A stretch of DNA of 64,000 nt. Origin: Dyadobacter sp. (GTDB lineage: Bacteria; Bacteroidota; Bacteroidia; Cytophagales; Spirosomataceae). Below, in pieces: positions 51,931-60,586 of the stretch. The stretch covers positions 1,455,013-1,519,012 of the forward strand of contig NZ_JAGIAS010000001.1 of the NCBI RefSeq assembly GCF_017744695.1, read 5' to 3'. The stretch's first letter is position 1, and each line of letters opens with the position of its first letter. The position numbers and the translations under genes were made by a program. The notes beneath the pieces were generated by a model. The model was not told the origin of the DNA. It ran no database searches and saw only the letters and a program-made list of their open reading frames with translations.

Positions 51931-52518
51931 CTAACAACACATTATCAATAAGATAGCACCAAATTCAAGTTTCCCGCGCAGCTGTTTGAGGGCACGGTAT
52001 ATGAATGTGCGGCAGGTAGGAACGGAAATCTGCATGATCGCGGCGATTTCGTCATAGTCGAGGTCCTGGTGAAAACGCAGGTACAATATCTCGCGCTGGC
52101 GGTCGGGAAGCAGGTTGATCTCCGCCGCAAGATGTTGCAGTATCTCCCGCTCTTTCTCGCTGATAATCAACTCTTCCTCGATACTGAAACTGAATGTATT
52201 GATCGCCAGCGAATCCTCGGTATCCCATCGGTCGAATCGCAGCATCGACGACTTCCGGTGCGCCAAATGCAATTTCCGGCGGAGAGATTTGAGGAGATAG
52301 AATTTCACATTGGCATCCCGCGCCAGATTTTTCCGATAGCCATGCAAATCGATGAACAGATCGTGAATACAATCCTTTACAAGATCCCGGTCGGTGCTGT
52401 ACCGCATACCGAATGCGTACAGCACGCCGGTGTACTGATCGTAAAGGTCGCTAAACGCATCGGGTTCGCCGGAAATGAAGCGTAACCAGGTATCATGGTC
52501 CGGGTCTGAATGTGTCAT
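51931..52518 (-). CDS. ECF RNA polymerase sigma factor
   Basis: 195 residues. Seen: region 2 (FSDLYDQYTGVLYAFGMRYSTDRDLVKDCIHDLFIDLHGYR) with the core-binding and -10 recognition helices, and region 4 (LPDRQREILYLRFHQDLDYDEIAAIMQISVPTCRTFIYRALKQLRGKL) with its helix-turn-helix. No region 1 or 3. It is the first gene of the sigma-FecR-SusC-SusD cassette, so it is inferred to drive the susCD promoter under FecR control. The short hydrophobic tail ends in two Cys. Confidence 0.94.
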   Translation of the reverse strand: MTHSDPDHDTWLRFISGEPDAFSDLYDQYTGVLYAFGMRYSTDRDLVKDCIHDLFIDLHGYRKNLARDANVKFYLLKSLRRKLHLAHRKSSMLRFDRWDTEDSLAINTFSFSIEEELIISEKEREILQHLAAEINLLPDRQREILYLRFHQDLDYDEIAAIMQISVPTCRTFIYRALKQLRGKLEFGAILLIMCC

Positions 52519-52706
52519 AGCGCAAAGTTCAATGCATATTTCCCAAAACGTTTCACCAAACGGGCATTAAATGTAATGAGTATCTATTAAAATTATTAAA
52601 TATCTCCTGTTTGTTCCCCCTATTTTTATACCCGACTATTTGGTAGGGCCGGCGTGCTTGCCAAGTCTGAAGATACTTTTTACTTTGCATCAAAAAAGCA
52701 ATCAAC

Positions 52707-53663
52707 ATGGAACCAGCACTATTGAATGAAGTCCCGTCGCTCGATTTGGCCGATTTTACATCGGGTGATACCCAACGCAAGCAGCAGTTTGTTAAAGACC
52801 TGGGCGCCGCATTTACCAACATCGGTTTTGTAGCCATTAAAAATCACGGGTTAAGCGATGCCCTGCGCAATGATCTTTACGAAAGTGTAAAGGAATTCTT
52901 TTCGCAGCCGGACGATGTCAAGAAAAAGTACGAGTTCCCCGAGCTGTTCGGTCAGCGCGGTTATATCGGCAAAGGCAAAGAAACTGCAAAAGGTTTCAAA
53001 GTGGCCGATTTGAAGGAGTTTTACCACGTAGGCCAGCCCGAGCCGGTCGGACAAATGCCGTCCAATATCTTTCCTGACGAATTCCCCGATTTCAAAAAAT
53101 ATACGCTCGAAGTTTACCAAACTTTCGAAAATACCGGTAAAACGCTGCTGCGCGCCATCGCCATTTACCTTAACCTCCCGGAGGATTACTTTGAGGACAA
53201 AGTAAAAAACGGCGACAGCCTGCTCCGCGCATTGCATTACTTCCCGATCCCCAACCCCGAACTGGTGCCGGAAGGTGCCGTAAGGGCCGCGGCGCATGGG
53301 GATATCAACCTCATTACCCTGCTGATGGGCGCCAGCGCGGAAGGCCTCGAAGTGCTCCGGCGGGACGGTGCGTGGATAGCCATTACCGCATTACCCGACC
53401 AGATCGTCGTCAATGTGGGTGATATGCTCGACCGATTGACGAATCATAAGCTCAAATCGACCATTCACAGGGTGGTGAATCCGCCACGTGAGAAAATGGG
53501 GACATCGCGTTATTCCATTCCCTTCTTCATGCACCCGCGCGCAGACATGGATCTGACCAGCCTTGAAAGCTGCGTTACTGCCGAATATCCGAAGCTTTAC
53601 ACCGACATGACGGCTGGTGAGTTTCTCGATGAACGTTTGCGGGAGCTCGGTTTGAAAAAATAA
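52707..53663 (+). CDS. Isopenicillin-N-synthase-like 2OG/Fe(II) oxygenase
   Basis: 318 residues, cytoplasmic. Seen: the N-terminal DIOX_N block (VPSLDLADFTSG, FVAIKNHGLSDALRNDLY), the facial triad His-x-Asp in AAAHGDINLITLLMG (near residue 196-198) and the distal His in KLKSTIHRVVNPPREKMGTSRYSIPFF. The RxS motif that binds 2-oxoglutarate is present as RYS. Family members oxidise small molecules, and many Bacteroidota copies are uncharacterised; no biosynthesis cluster is near, so the substrate is unknown. The chromate-type transporter gene follows 13 bp later. Confidence 0.9.
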   Translation: MEPALLNEVPSLDLADFTSGDTQRKQQFVKDLGAAFTNIGFVAIKNHGLSDALRNDLYESVKEFFSQPDDVKKKYEFPELFGQRGYIGKGKETAKGFKVADLKEFYHVGQPEPVGQMPSNIFPDEFPDFKKYTLEVYQTFENTGKTLLRAIAIYLNLPEDYFEDKVKNGDSLLRALHYFPIPNPELVPEGAVRAAAHGDINLITLLMGASAEGLEVLRRDGAWIAITALPDQIVVNVGDMLDRLTNHKLKSTIHRVVNPPREKMGTSRYSIPFFMHPRADMDLTSLESCVTAEYPKLYTDMTAGEFLDERLRELGLKK

Positions 53664-53676
53664 AAGTACCCTCAGC

Positions 53677-54864
53677 TTGTCTTACCCACCTATCCGTCGA
53701 TTTCGTTACATCATTTACCTGATGGACATCCTCCTGCTGTCGCTCACGGCATTCGGAGGACCGCAGGTACACCTGATGATGATGATCGAGCGGCTGGTGC
53801 ACAAGCGCAGGTACGTCACCGAGGAGGAACTACTTGAATTACAAGCCCTTTGTTCGATATTACCTGGCCCGAGCTCCACGCAAACCGTTACGGCTATCGG
53901 ATTGAAAATAGGCGGGCAACCGCTCGCCTACCTGACCCTGCTCGTATGGTCGCTGCCGGCGATGATCCTGATGACGCTCGCAGCAATCGGCATCCATTAC
54001 CTCGAAAGGAATGCGATTTCACTGGACTTTACACGATTTGTGGGGCCAATGGCGGTTGCATTCCTGATGTATGGTGCCTCGTCCATTGCGAGAAAGGTGA
54101 TTCACAACACGCAAGGCTGGACACTTCTGGTTATCTCGACGATCCTTGCATACATGTACCCGTCCCCGTACATGACGCCGGTGCTCATCGTCTGCGGTGG
54201 TGTAGCAGCTTCGCTCAATTTCAAGAAGCACGAGAAAATGGAGAAGGGCGAGATCCGCATCAAATGGCGGCCGATTATCTTCTGGATTTCCGTGCTGATT
54301 ACGGCGGCTATCATCGGTAAAATCACGAATTCGTTGCCCGTGAGGCTTTTCGAGAACTTCTACCGCAACGGCAGCCTGGTCTTCGGCGGTGGGCAGGTGC
54401 TGATCCCGATCTTGTACAACGAGTTTGTGGAGTTTAAGCATTACCTGACCGAGCAGGAGTTCCTGGCAGGGATGGCGCTTACGCAGGTCGTGCCCGGACC
54501 TGTATTTTCCATCGCCACATTTGTCGGAAGTGTGTCGCTGCAAACGCACGGCTGGTTTGGCCAGATTGTCGGAGGGTTTGTGGCAACTGCCGGAATCTTC
54601 CTTCCCGGCACGTTTTTCATCTTTTTCGCCTACCCTTTCTGGGACCAGTTGAAACGCTACCGCGGCATTCGCGCCTCCCTTGAAGGCATCCATGCCGCCA
54701 GCTGCGGCCTCACCATTGCCGCCGCCATTTCGCTCTTTCAACCGATGATGACGAACATTCAGCCCGTCGTAACCGTGATTGCTACACTCATTGTCGTCGC
54801 ATTCGGTAAGGTCCCCTCGTATTTGATCATTCTGGCCGGGTTGTTGCTGGGGTTGCTCTTCTAG
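53677..54864 (+). CDS. chrA: Chromate transporter family permease
   Basis: 395 residues with 10-12 hydrophobic helices in two CHR halves. Seen: TAFGGPQVHLMMMIERLV and ILPGPSSTQTVTAIG in the first half, GGGQVLIPILYNEFV and VVPGPVFSIATFVG in the second. The paired FGGP/GGGQ and PGP motifs define the CHR family, which exports chromate or takes up sulfate-like anions; actual substrate untested. The start is a TTG at 53677; the ATG at 53722 would cut into the first helix. Probably co-transcribed with the oxygenase. Confidence 0.9.
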   Translation: MSYPPIRRFRYIIYLMDILLLSLTAFGGPQVHLMMMIERLVHKRRYVTEEELLELQALCSILPGPSSTQTVTAIGLKIGGQPLAYLTLLVWSLPAMILMTLAAIGIHYLERNAISLDFTRFVGPMAVAFLMYGASSIARKVIHNTQGWTLLVISTILAYMYPSPYMTPVLIVCGGVAASLNFKKHEKMEKGEIRIKWRPIIFWISVLITAAIIGKITNSLPVRLFENFYRNGSLVFGGGQVLIPILYNEFVEFKHYLTEQEFLAGMALTQVVPGPVFSIATFVGSVSLQTHGWFGQIVGGFVATAGIFLPGTFFIFFAYPFWDQLKRYRGIRASLEGIHAASCGLTIAAAISLFQPMMTNIQPVVTVIATLIVVAFGKVPSYLIILAGLLLGLLF

Positions 54865-54939
54865 CTCATTTCGCTGGGAGAACGGGAAAGGTTGTGTATA
54901 TTTACTTAGACTTCATTCAAAAACTTAATATCGAAGCAT

Positions 54940-55194
54940 ATGCTTTTGGAATTGGACGATAACGTAATCAACAGCACCGGACTTAGCGAACAGGAGTTAA
55001 GGATCGAGCTTGCTGTACGTTTGTATGAGGACGAGAAAATTACTGTCGGGCAGGGAGGCAGGATGACCGGACTGGGAAGCATTCGCTTCCAGCAAGAACT
55101 CGGAAAGCGTAAAATTGCATGGCATTATGATGTCGAGGACTTTGAAGCAGATTTGGAAACACTAAGAAAGTTTTCGAGTGATCGTAGTAAGTGA
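54940..55194 (+). CDS. UPF0175 family antitoxin
   Basis: 84 residues. Seen: the UPF0175 pattern ELRIELAVRLYEDEKITVGQGGRMTGLGSIRFQQELGKR, a small helix-rich DNA-binding-like fold. It overlaps the DUF3368 toxin gene by 17 bp, the usual antitoxin-first order. By family knowledge it neutralises the PIN-domain partner and probably autoregulates; the -7-like TATATTTA about 40 nt upstream is imperfect. Confidence 0.85.
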   Translation: MLLELDDNVINSTGLSEQELRIELAVRLYEDEKITVGQGGRMTGLGSIRFQQELGKRKIAWHYDVEDFEADLETLRKFSSDRSK

Positions 55195-55654
55195 CACTTC
55201 TGTTATCAGCGGACTTGTGCAGTCGGGGCATTTAGATGTCCTCCAAAATCTCTATGAGAGGATAATAATACCGAACCAGGTATACCTGGAATTACAGGAT
55301 TTGAATGTTGCATTCCAGCAGAAACTTGCATTGGATTGGATCGAAATCAGAGAAGTTTCGAGTACCTCACTTTTGAACGAATTAACCGAACTTCTTGACC
55401 CTGGCGAGGCGGAAGCAATTGTGCTCGCAACAGAACTCCGTGCGGATTTGGTTTTAATCGATGAAAGAAAGGGCCGGGCAATTGCTACGCAGATGGGTTT
55501 ATCTGTGATCGGAACCTTGGGCGCTCTGGTGGAAGCAAAGGAGAAAAACTACATCAACTCAGTGAAGCCGGTGATTGACATATTAGTAAACCAATGCGGG
55601 TTTTGGATCAAGCCTAGCCTAGTTGAAAGAGTATTAAAATCAGTAAATGAATAA
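55178..55654 (+). CDS. DUF3368 PIN-like toxin
   Basis: 158 residues, GTG start overlapping the antitoxin gene. Seen: the PIN start IVVSDTSVISGLVQSGHLDVLQ with catalytic Asp, VYLELQD, LDPGEAEAIVLATELRADLVLIDERKGRAIA with a second acidic residue pair, and a C-terminal helical extension. DUF3368 proteins are PIN-fold nucleases partnered by UPF0175 antitoxins; RNase activity is inferred. This is the first of two toxin-antitoxin pairs flanking the GH3-lactamase fusion gene. Confidence 0.85.
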   Translation: MIVVSDTSVISGLVQSGHLDVLQNLYERIIIPNQVYLELQDLNVAFQQKLALDWIEIREVSSTSLLNELTELLDPGEAEAIVLATELRADLVLIDERKGRAIATQMGLSVIGTLGALVEAKEKNYINSVKPVIDILVNQCGFWIKPSLVERVLKSVNE

Positions 55655-55687
55655 TAATAGTACCAGAATAAGCATTCCCAAAACCCA

Positions 55688-58666
55688 ATGACCAGACACC
55701 ACCTGACCCTATTTACACTCCTTTTCCTGACAGCATTTACAACAAAAGCCCAAATCAGCACTCCCCCGGGCTTTTTGCAAAAAAACAAGACGAACGCATC
55801 CCGCCAATGGGTCGATTCGGTATTTGCGACGCTGACGCCCGACGAACGCATTGCACAGCTGATTATGGTCGCGGCGGTGTCGGATACCAAGCGTGCGTTG
55901 ATCGACCCCAAAACCAGCAGCCCGGCGGCAGTCGGGAAGCTGATCCGTGAAAATAAAGTGGGCGGGATTGTCTTTTTCCAGGGTGGACCAATGCCGCAAG
56001 CGCGACTGACCAACTATTACCAATCCATTTCGAAGGTGCCGTTGCTCGTGGCAATGGATGCGGAATTCGGTCTGGCGATGCGGATCGACAGCACCGTCCG
56101 TTACCCGTATCAAATGACTCTGGGCGCTATTCAGGGCAACAATGACCTGATTTACGAAATGGGTGCGCAAGTTGCGAAACAAGCGCGGCGGTTGGGCATG
56201 CATATCAACTTCGCGCCGGTTGCCGATGTGAACAACAACCCCAGTAACCCGGTGATCAGCTTCCGGTCATTTGGAGAAAACAAATACAAGGTTGCCGAAA
56301 AAGCGGTCGCATACATGCGCGGAATGCAGGATAACGGCTTGCTCACGAGCGCAAAACATTTCCCCGGCCACGGCGATACCGGTACCGACTCGCATTATGA
56401 CCTGCCGCTGATTTCACATTCCGTACAACGCATCGATTCACTGGAACTTTACCCGTTCCGTGCGCTGATCGACAACGGACTGAGCGGTATGATGATCGCA
56501 CATTTGAGCATTCCGGCGCTTGACAAAACGCCTAATCTGCCTTCCACACTCTCCAAACCCATTGTAACGAGTCTTCTCCGCGACCAGCTGGGATTTGAAG
56601 GGCTTATCTATTCCGACGCGATGAATATGAAGGGGGTGACCAAATATTTCCCCGACGGCAAAGCCGACGCCATGGGGCTCGAAGCGGGCATGGACTTGCT
56701 GGAATTTACCGAGGACGTGAATAAATCCATTGCCGAGATCAAAAAAAGCATCGCCGAGGGCAAAATCACGCAGGCGGAGATCGATTACCGCTGCCGTAAA
56801 GTATTGGAAGCAAAGGCCTGGGCGGGTCTTAACCACTACCAACCGGTCGATCTCAACAATTTATACGAAGACCTGAATCCCAAAGCCGCGGAGCTAACCA
56901 ACCGCTTGCTTACCGAAAAAGCCCTCACAATACTAAAAAACGACAACAGCATTCTGCCGCTTCGCGAGCTGGATACGCTCAAAATTGCCTCCATTTCCGT
57001 GGGAGCCGATACAGTCACTACTTTCCAGAACACGTTAGGTCTGTACACGACTGTCGACCATTTCTATATTCCTGCTAAGGCAACTGCGGAGCAGATCGAG
57101 GCGGTACGTTCGAAATTGAGTGCTTACAACCTATTACTGGTAGGCGTGCATTTGGGCAGCATTTCCCCGCGTACAAGTTATGGCCTCACCGAACCCATGA
57201 GCGCCGTGTTGCAGGAATTGATCGCCACTAAAAAAGCGGTTGTTTCCGTTTTCGGGAATCCATATGCCCTGAATAAAATGCCCAAAACCGACGATGCGAA
57301 AGCATTGATCATGGCATACCAGCTCACCCCCTACACCCAGGATTTGTCGGCTCAGCTGATTTTCGGCGCTATTCCGGCAGTGGGCAAGCTGCCCGTGACT
57401 GTAAATGCACAATATCCCTACCTGGCAGGCATCGGAACGCCTGCGCTGGGCAGATTAAAGTACACCATTCCCGAAGAACTCGGACTGGATTCGAAGGTCA
57501 TTACCTTTAAAATAGACTCCATTGCCAACGCCGCGGTAACGCAAAAGGCGACACCCGGCTGCGTAGTACAGCTGGCTAAGGACGGCAAAGTTTTCTTCCG
57601 CAAAGCCTACGGCAAACATACCTATGAGGGCAATCATCCTGTAAAACTGACGGATTTGTACGATCTGGCTTCGGTGACCAAAATTACCGCCTCTACACTG
57701 GCATTAATGAGCCTCTGGGACGCGAAAAAGTTTGACCTGGACGCGACGATGAAGGATTATCTCCCCGACTTTGAAGGTTCCAACAAGGCCGATCTGCATT
57801 GGCGCCGCGTGCTTACACACAGTGCGCGCCTGAAAGCGTTTATCGTGCTATGGAAAGAGGCGCAGAAAGCAGATGGAAGCTGGAAAAAGAAAACATTCAG
57901 TACCAAACAGTCGAAGCGCTACCCTACTTCGGTGGTGGGCGACAGCTTGTTTATTTTCAAAAATTACGACAAAACGATCTTCAAATCCATCCGCAATTCT
58001 CCTTTGAACGAAAAGGAAGGCTACGTGTACAGCGATCTTTCCTTTATTCTCTATCCGCAGATCGTGAAGCGGTTGAGCGGTGAGAATTTTGAAGATTATA
58101 TCAAAAATCACTATTACCACAAACTGGGCGCGAATACGCTCACATTCAACCCGAAACGTTTTTACAAACTGGACGACATCGTGCCTACCGAGCGTGACAC
58201 GTTCTTCCGGATGACGCAGTTGCACGGCCAGGTACATGACGAAGCGGCTGCTATGCTGGGCGGACTAAGCGGTCATGCCGGACTTTTCGGCACGTCCAAT
58301 GATGTGATGAAGGTATGGCAGATGTATTTGCAGGATGGCTATTACGGCGGACAGCAGTTACTGAGCAAAGATGCTTTGATCGAGTTTACACGCTATCAGT
58401 ACCCGGAAGAGGGAAGCCGTCGCGGTATCGGGTTTGACAAGCCTACATTCAAATACACCGGTAACGCACCGAGGTATGCGAGCCCGTCGAGCTTCGGCCA
58501 TACGGGGTATACGGGCATTATGACCTGGGCGGATCCGGCCTGGGGCCTGAATTACGTCTTTTTGTCGAACCGGGTGTACCCGACGCGTGAGAACAACAAG
58601 ATCTCGACGCTGAATATCCGTACGTCGATCATGGATGTCGTTTACGAGCAGCTTTTAAAAAAGTAA
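55688..58666 (+). CDS. GH3 glycosidase fused to class C beta-lactamase-like serine hydrolase
   Basis: 992 residues. Seen: a signal peptide (1-22). The N-terminal GH3 domain (about 35-370) carries the NagZ-type motif KHFPGHGDTGTDSH near residue 223 and the nucleophile Asp in LIYSDAMNMKG near 306. A GH3 C-terminal domain follows (about 400-580). A serine hydrolase (about 600-990) has SxxK in LASVTKITAS (Ser near 661), YSDLSF at the Tyr position and HTGYTG. The GH3 half cleaves beta-N-acetylglucosaminides; the C-terminal half could act on peptide stems. The fusion suits peptidoglycan recycling or turnover; the link to lactam resistance is unproven. Confidence 0.9.
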   Translation: MTRHHLTLFTLLFLTAFTTKAQISTPPGFLQKNKTNASRQWVDSVFATLTPDERIAQLIMVAAVSDTKRALIDPKTSSPAAVGKLIRENKVGGIVFFQGGPMPQARLTNYYQSISKVPLLVAMDAEFGLAMRIDSTVRYPYQMTLGAIQGNNDLIYEMGAQVAKQARRLGMHINFAPVADVNNNPSNPVISFRSFGENKYKVAEKAVAYMRGMQDNGLLTSAKHFPGHGDTGTDSHYDLPLISHSVQRIDSLELYPFRALIDNGLSGMMIAHLSIPALDKTPNLPSTLSKPIVTSLLRDQLGFEGLIYSDAMNMKGVTKYFPDGKADAMGLEAGMDLLEFTEDVNKSIAEIKKSIAEGKITQAEIDYRCRKVLEAKAWAGLNHYQPVDLNNLYEDLNPKAAELTNRLLTEKALTILKNDNSILPLRELDTLKIASISVGADTVTTFQNTLGLYTTVDHFYIPAKATAEQIEAVRSKLSAYNLLLVGVHLGSISPRTSYGLTEPMSAVLQELIATKKAVVSVFGNPYALNKMPKTDDAKALIMAYQLTPYTQDLSAQLIFGAIPAVGKLPVTVNAQYPYLAGIGTPALGRLKYTIPEELGLDSKVITFKIDSIANAAVTQKATPGCVVQLAKDGKVFFRKAYGKHTYEGNHPVKLTDLYDLASVTKITASTLALMSLWDAKKFDLDATMKDYLPDFEGSNKADLHWRRVLTHSARLKAFIVLWKEAQKADGSWKKKTFSTKQSKRYPTSVVGDSLFIFKNYDKTIFKSIRNSPLNEKEGYVYSDLSFILYPQIVKRLSGENFEDYIKNHYYHKLGANTLTFNPKRFYKLDDIVPTERDTFFRMTQLHGQVHDEAAAMLGGLSGHAGLFGTSNDVMKVWQMYLQDGYYGGQQLLSKDALIEFTRYQYPEEGSRRGIGFDKPTFKYTGNAPRYASPSSFGHTGYTGIMTWADPAWGLNYVFLSNRVYPTRENNKISTLNIRTSIMDVVYEQLLKK

Positions 58667-58698
58667 CCCGGGTTACCCGCACCGAGCCCTGAACTTGC

Positions 58699-58706
58699 TA
58701 CCTTTG
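58699..58706 (+). promoter_or_regulatory. Promoter -7 element (TACCTTTG) of the DUF721 gene
   Basis: Exact consensus, 26 nt before the ATG at 58733, which argues against the TTG at 58706. Confidence 0.6.
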
Positions 58707-58732
58707 TGTTACTCACGAACCAGGTTATTACT

Positions 58733-59053
58733 ATGTACTATCGATTTGATAAAGAAAAAGCATCCCGGCGGCCCGGAATAACGCCGTTGAAGGAGGCTAT
58801 CGATCAAATGCTCGATAGGTACAAGCTGCGTAGCCGTTTCGACCAATCCTATGTGGTTGCGCATTGGGACAAGATCATGGGTTCGGCCATCGCGACCCGC
58901 ACCCAAAAAGTGTATATCAAGGACAACATCCTGTTCCTTCAAATCGAATCCGCTCCGCTCCGCAACGAGCTTTTCCGTGCAAAGGCCAAGATCATCGAGC
59001 TTATTAACCGCGAAATGGGAAGTACGTTGGTGCAGGATGTGATTTTTGTCTGA
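58733..59053 (+). CDS. DUF721 domain-containing protein
   Basis: 106 residues, no signal peptide. Seen: the DUF721 layout, ITPLKEAIDQMLDRYKL, SYVVAHWDKIMGSAIATRTQKVYIKDNILFLQIESAPLRNEL and KIIELINREMG. DUF721 (DciA-like) proteins are linked to DnaB helicase loading in bacteria lacking DnaC; whether this short form does so is unknown. The ATG at 58733 is chosen because the promoter sits 26 nt before it. Next gene downstream is the second toxin-antitoxin pair. Confidence 0.85.
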   Translation: MYYRFDKEKASRRPGITPLKEAIDQMLDRYKLRSRFDQSYVVAHWDKIMGSAIATRTQKVYIKDNILFLQIESAPLRNELFRAKAKIIELINREMGSTLVQDVIFV

Positions 59054-59118
59054 AGTTATCAGGACAGTTCTTTTGAGAAAAGATGTAAATTCAAGTCTGG
59101 ATTAAACTATTAAGGGAC

Positions 59119-59313
59119 ATGACTACGCTGACAATAAAAACTGAGAGCGAGGAAGTGATGAATGCTGTCAGAGCTCTTCTGAACGGGTTTAAAGTTGCTT
59201 TTGAAGAGGCATCACCCTATGATCCTGAGTTTGTAGCCAAAATAGAGAAAAGCAGACAACAAGTCCGGGAGGGGAAAACCGTTAAGATTGATCTTGACGA
59301 TATATGGAAGTAG
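59119..59313 (+). CDS. Antitoxin of a YoeB-type module, DUF2683-like
   Basis: 64 residues. Seen: TLTIKTESEEVMNAVRALLNGFKVAFEE, a short beta-then-helix start typical of Bacteroidota antitoxins, and a charged tail KIDLDDIWK. It overlaps the toxin gene by 10 bp. Assignment as the antitoxin is mainly by position and size. Confidence 0.75.
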   Translation: MTTLTIKTESEEVMNAVRALLNGFKVAFEEASPYDPEFVAKIEKSRQQVREGKTVKIDLDDIWK

Positions 59314-59561
59314 TATCTTCCACTGAGGCACAGGAAGATCTGGCACATTGGAAGAAAACAAATAATGTAGTCATTTTGAAAAAATTGAGGGCATTAATAG
59401 AATCAATTACAGAAAATCCTTACGCGGGAATTGGGAAGCCAGAATTGTTAAAGCATAACCTTGCAGGATGCTGGTCCAGAAGAATCAACCAAGAGCATCG
59501 AATAGTTTATGAAATCATCGGAGATGTGATTCATATTCTTTCCCTTAAAGGTCACTATTGA
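59304..59561 (+). CDS. yoeB: YoeB-family addiction module toxin
   Basis: 85 residues. Seen: the Txe/YoeB core IESITENPYAGIGKPELLKHNLAGCWSRRINQEHRIVYEI and the terminal His-Tyr (KGHY). The Glu in ENPY, the Arg/Glu in QEHRIVY and the C-terminal His/Tyr are the residues used for ribosome-dependent mRNA cleavage in YoeB. Translation starts inside the antitoxin gene, a sign of coupling. LD-carboxypeptidase has its own promoter after it. Confidence 0.9.
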   Translation: MEVVSSTEAQEDLAHWKKTNNVVILKKLRALIESITENPYAGIGKPELLKHNLAGCWSRRINQEHRIVYEIIGDVIHILSLKGHY

Positions 59562-59607
59562 TATTCTGCCTTCAAAAATGAACATTTGCGGTTACTTGAG
59601 CCAAAAA

Positions 59608-59615
59608 TAGTTTTG
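59608..59615 (+). promoter_or_regulatory. Promoter -7 element (TAGTTTTG) of the LD-carboxypeptidase gene
   Basis: Exact consensus, 29 nt before the ATG; separates this gene from the toxin-antitoxin unit. Confidence 0.55.
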
Positions 59616-59644
59616 ACGCAGGTAACTTCCCACAATCCAATTGA

Positions 59645-60577
59645 ATGAATCCAATCCTATTTCCTGCATTTCTGAAACCCGGCGACCGTGTCGGGGTTTT
59701 GGCTCCGGCCAGTATTGTGAAGTATGAAGACGTCGTCCCAGGCATCCGGTTGTTTACCGAGCAGTGGGGACTCGAAGTGGTCGAGGGAAAAACGCTGAGG
59801 ACTTCATTTAACCAGTTTTCGGCTTCCGACGAAGACCGACTGGCGGATATGCAGCGAATGCTCGACGATCCTTCCGTTAAAGCCATTATCGCCGCCCGCG
59901 GCGGCTACGGCTGCTCCCGGATCGTGGATAACCTCAATTTTGATAATTTCCTCAAAAACCCGAAGTGGATTGTCGGTTTCAGCGATCTGACAGCCTTTCT
60001 TGCCCGAACTTTTCAGTTGGGCTATGCCAGCATTCATGCGCCAATGGCTAAGACGATTACGTGTGCCGGCGCTGAGGTAGCGGCAGAATCGCTGCGGCAG
60101 ATGCTTTTCGGTGAATTGCCCGGTTATGAAGTGCCTGTTCATCGCTTAAACCGCACAGGACAAGCGACTGCACAGGTGGTAGGCGGTAACCTTTGCCTGC
60201 TCGCACATATGATCGGGTCGGAGACAGAGACGGACACGGACGGTAAGATCCTTTTTATCGAGGATATCAATGAGTACCTGTATAACCTGGACCGAATGAT
60301 GATCCAGCTGAAACGGTCGGGGAAACTCGACAAACTGGCAGGATTGGTCGTGGGCCAGTTTACAGACATGAAGGACAATAACAGTCCCACATTCGGGAAA
60401 GATTCTTACGAAATTATCGCCGAGCATGTGGCTGAGTTCGATTATCCGACCTGCTACGATTTCCCCGTGGGCCACGTGGGCGACAACCGCGCCATGGGTG
60501 TGGGCATGCGGGCTGCATTCAAAGTATCGGAGCAGGCCGTTGAGCTCCGTTTTCTATCAAATTCCACAGCTGTTTAG
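59645..60577 (+). CDS. LD-carboxypeptidase, S66 family
   Basis: 310 residues, cytoplasmic. Seen: GDRVGVLAPASIVKYEDV, the nucleophile Ser in WIVGFSDLTAFLART, the Glu in FIEDINEYLYNLDRMM and the His in PVGHVGDNRAMGVG, forming the Ser-His-Glu triad. The family removes the terminal D-Ala from tetrapeptide stems during murein recycling (LdcA) or, in MccF branches, cleaves microcin. Its nearness to the GH3-lactamase fusion gene (1 kb) suggests a shared peptidoglycan recycling theme. SDR gene starts 9 bp after it. Confidence 0.9.
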   Translation: MNPILFPAFLKPGDRVGVLAPASIVKYEDVVPGIRLFTEQWGLEVVEGKTLRTSFNQFSASDEDRLADMQRMLDDPSVKAIIAARGGYGCSRIVDNLNFDNFLKNPKWIVGFSDLTAFLARTFQLGYASIHAPMAKTITCAGAEVAAESLRQMLFGELPGYEVPVHRLNRTGQATAQVVGGNLCLLAHMIGSETETDTDGKILFIEDINEYLYNLDRMMIQLKRSGKLDKLAGLVVGQFTDMKDNNSPTFGKDSYEIIAEHVAEFDYPTCYDFPVGHVGDNRAMGVGMRAAFKVSEQAVELRFLSNSTAV

Positions 60578-60586
60578 CTTAGAGAT

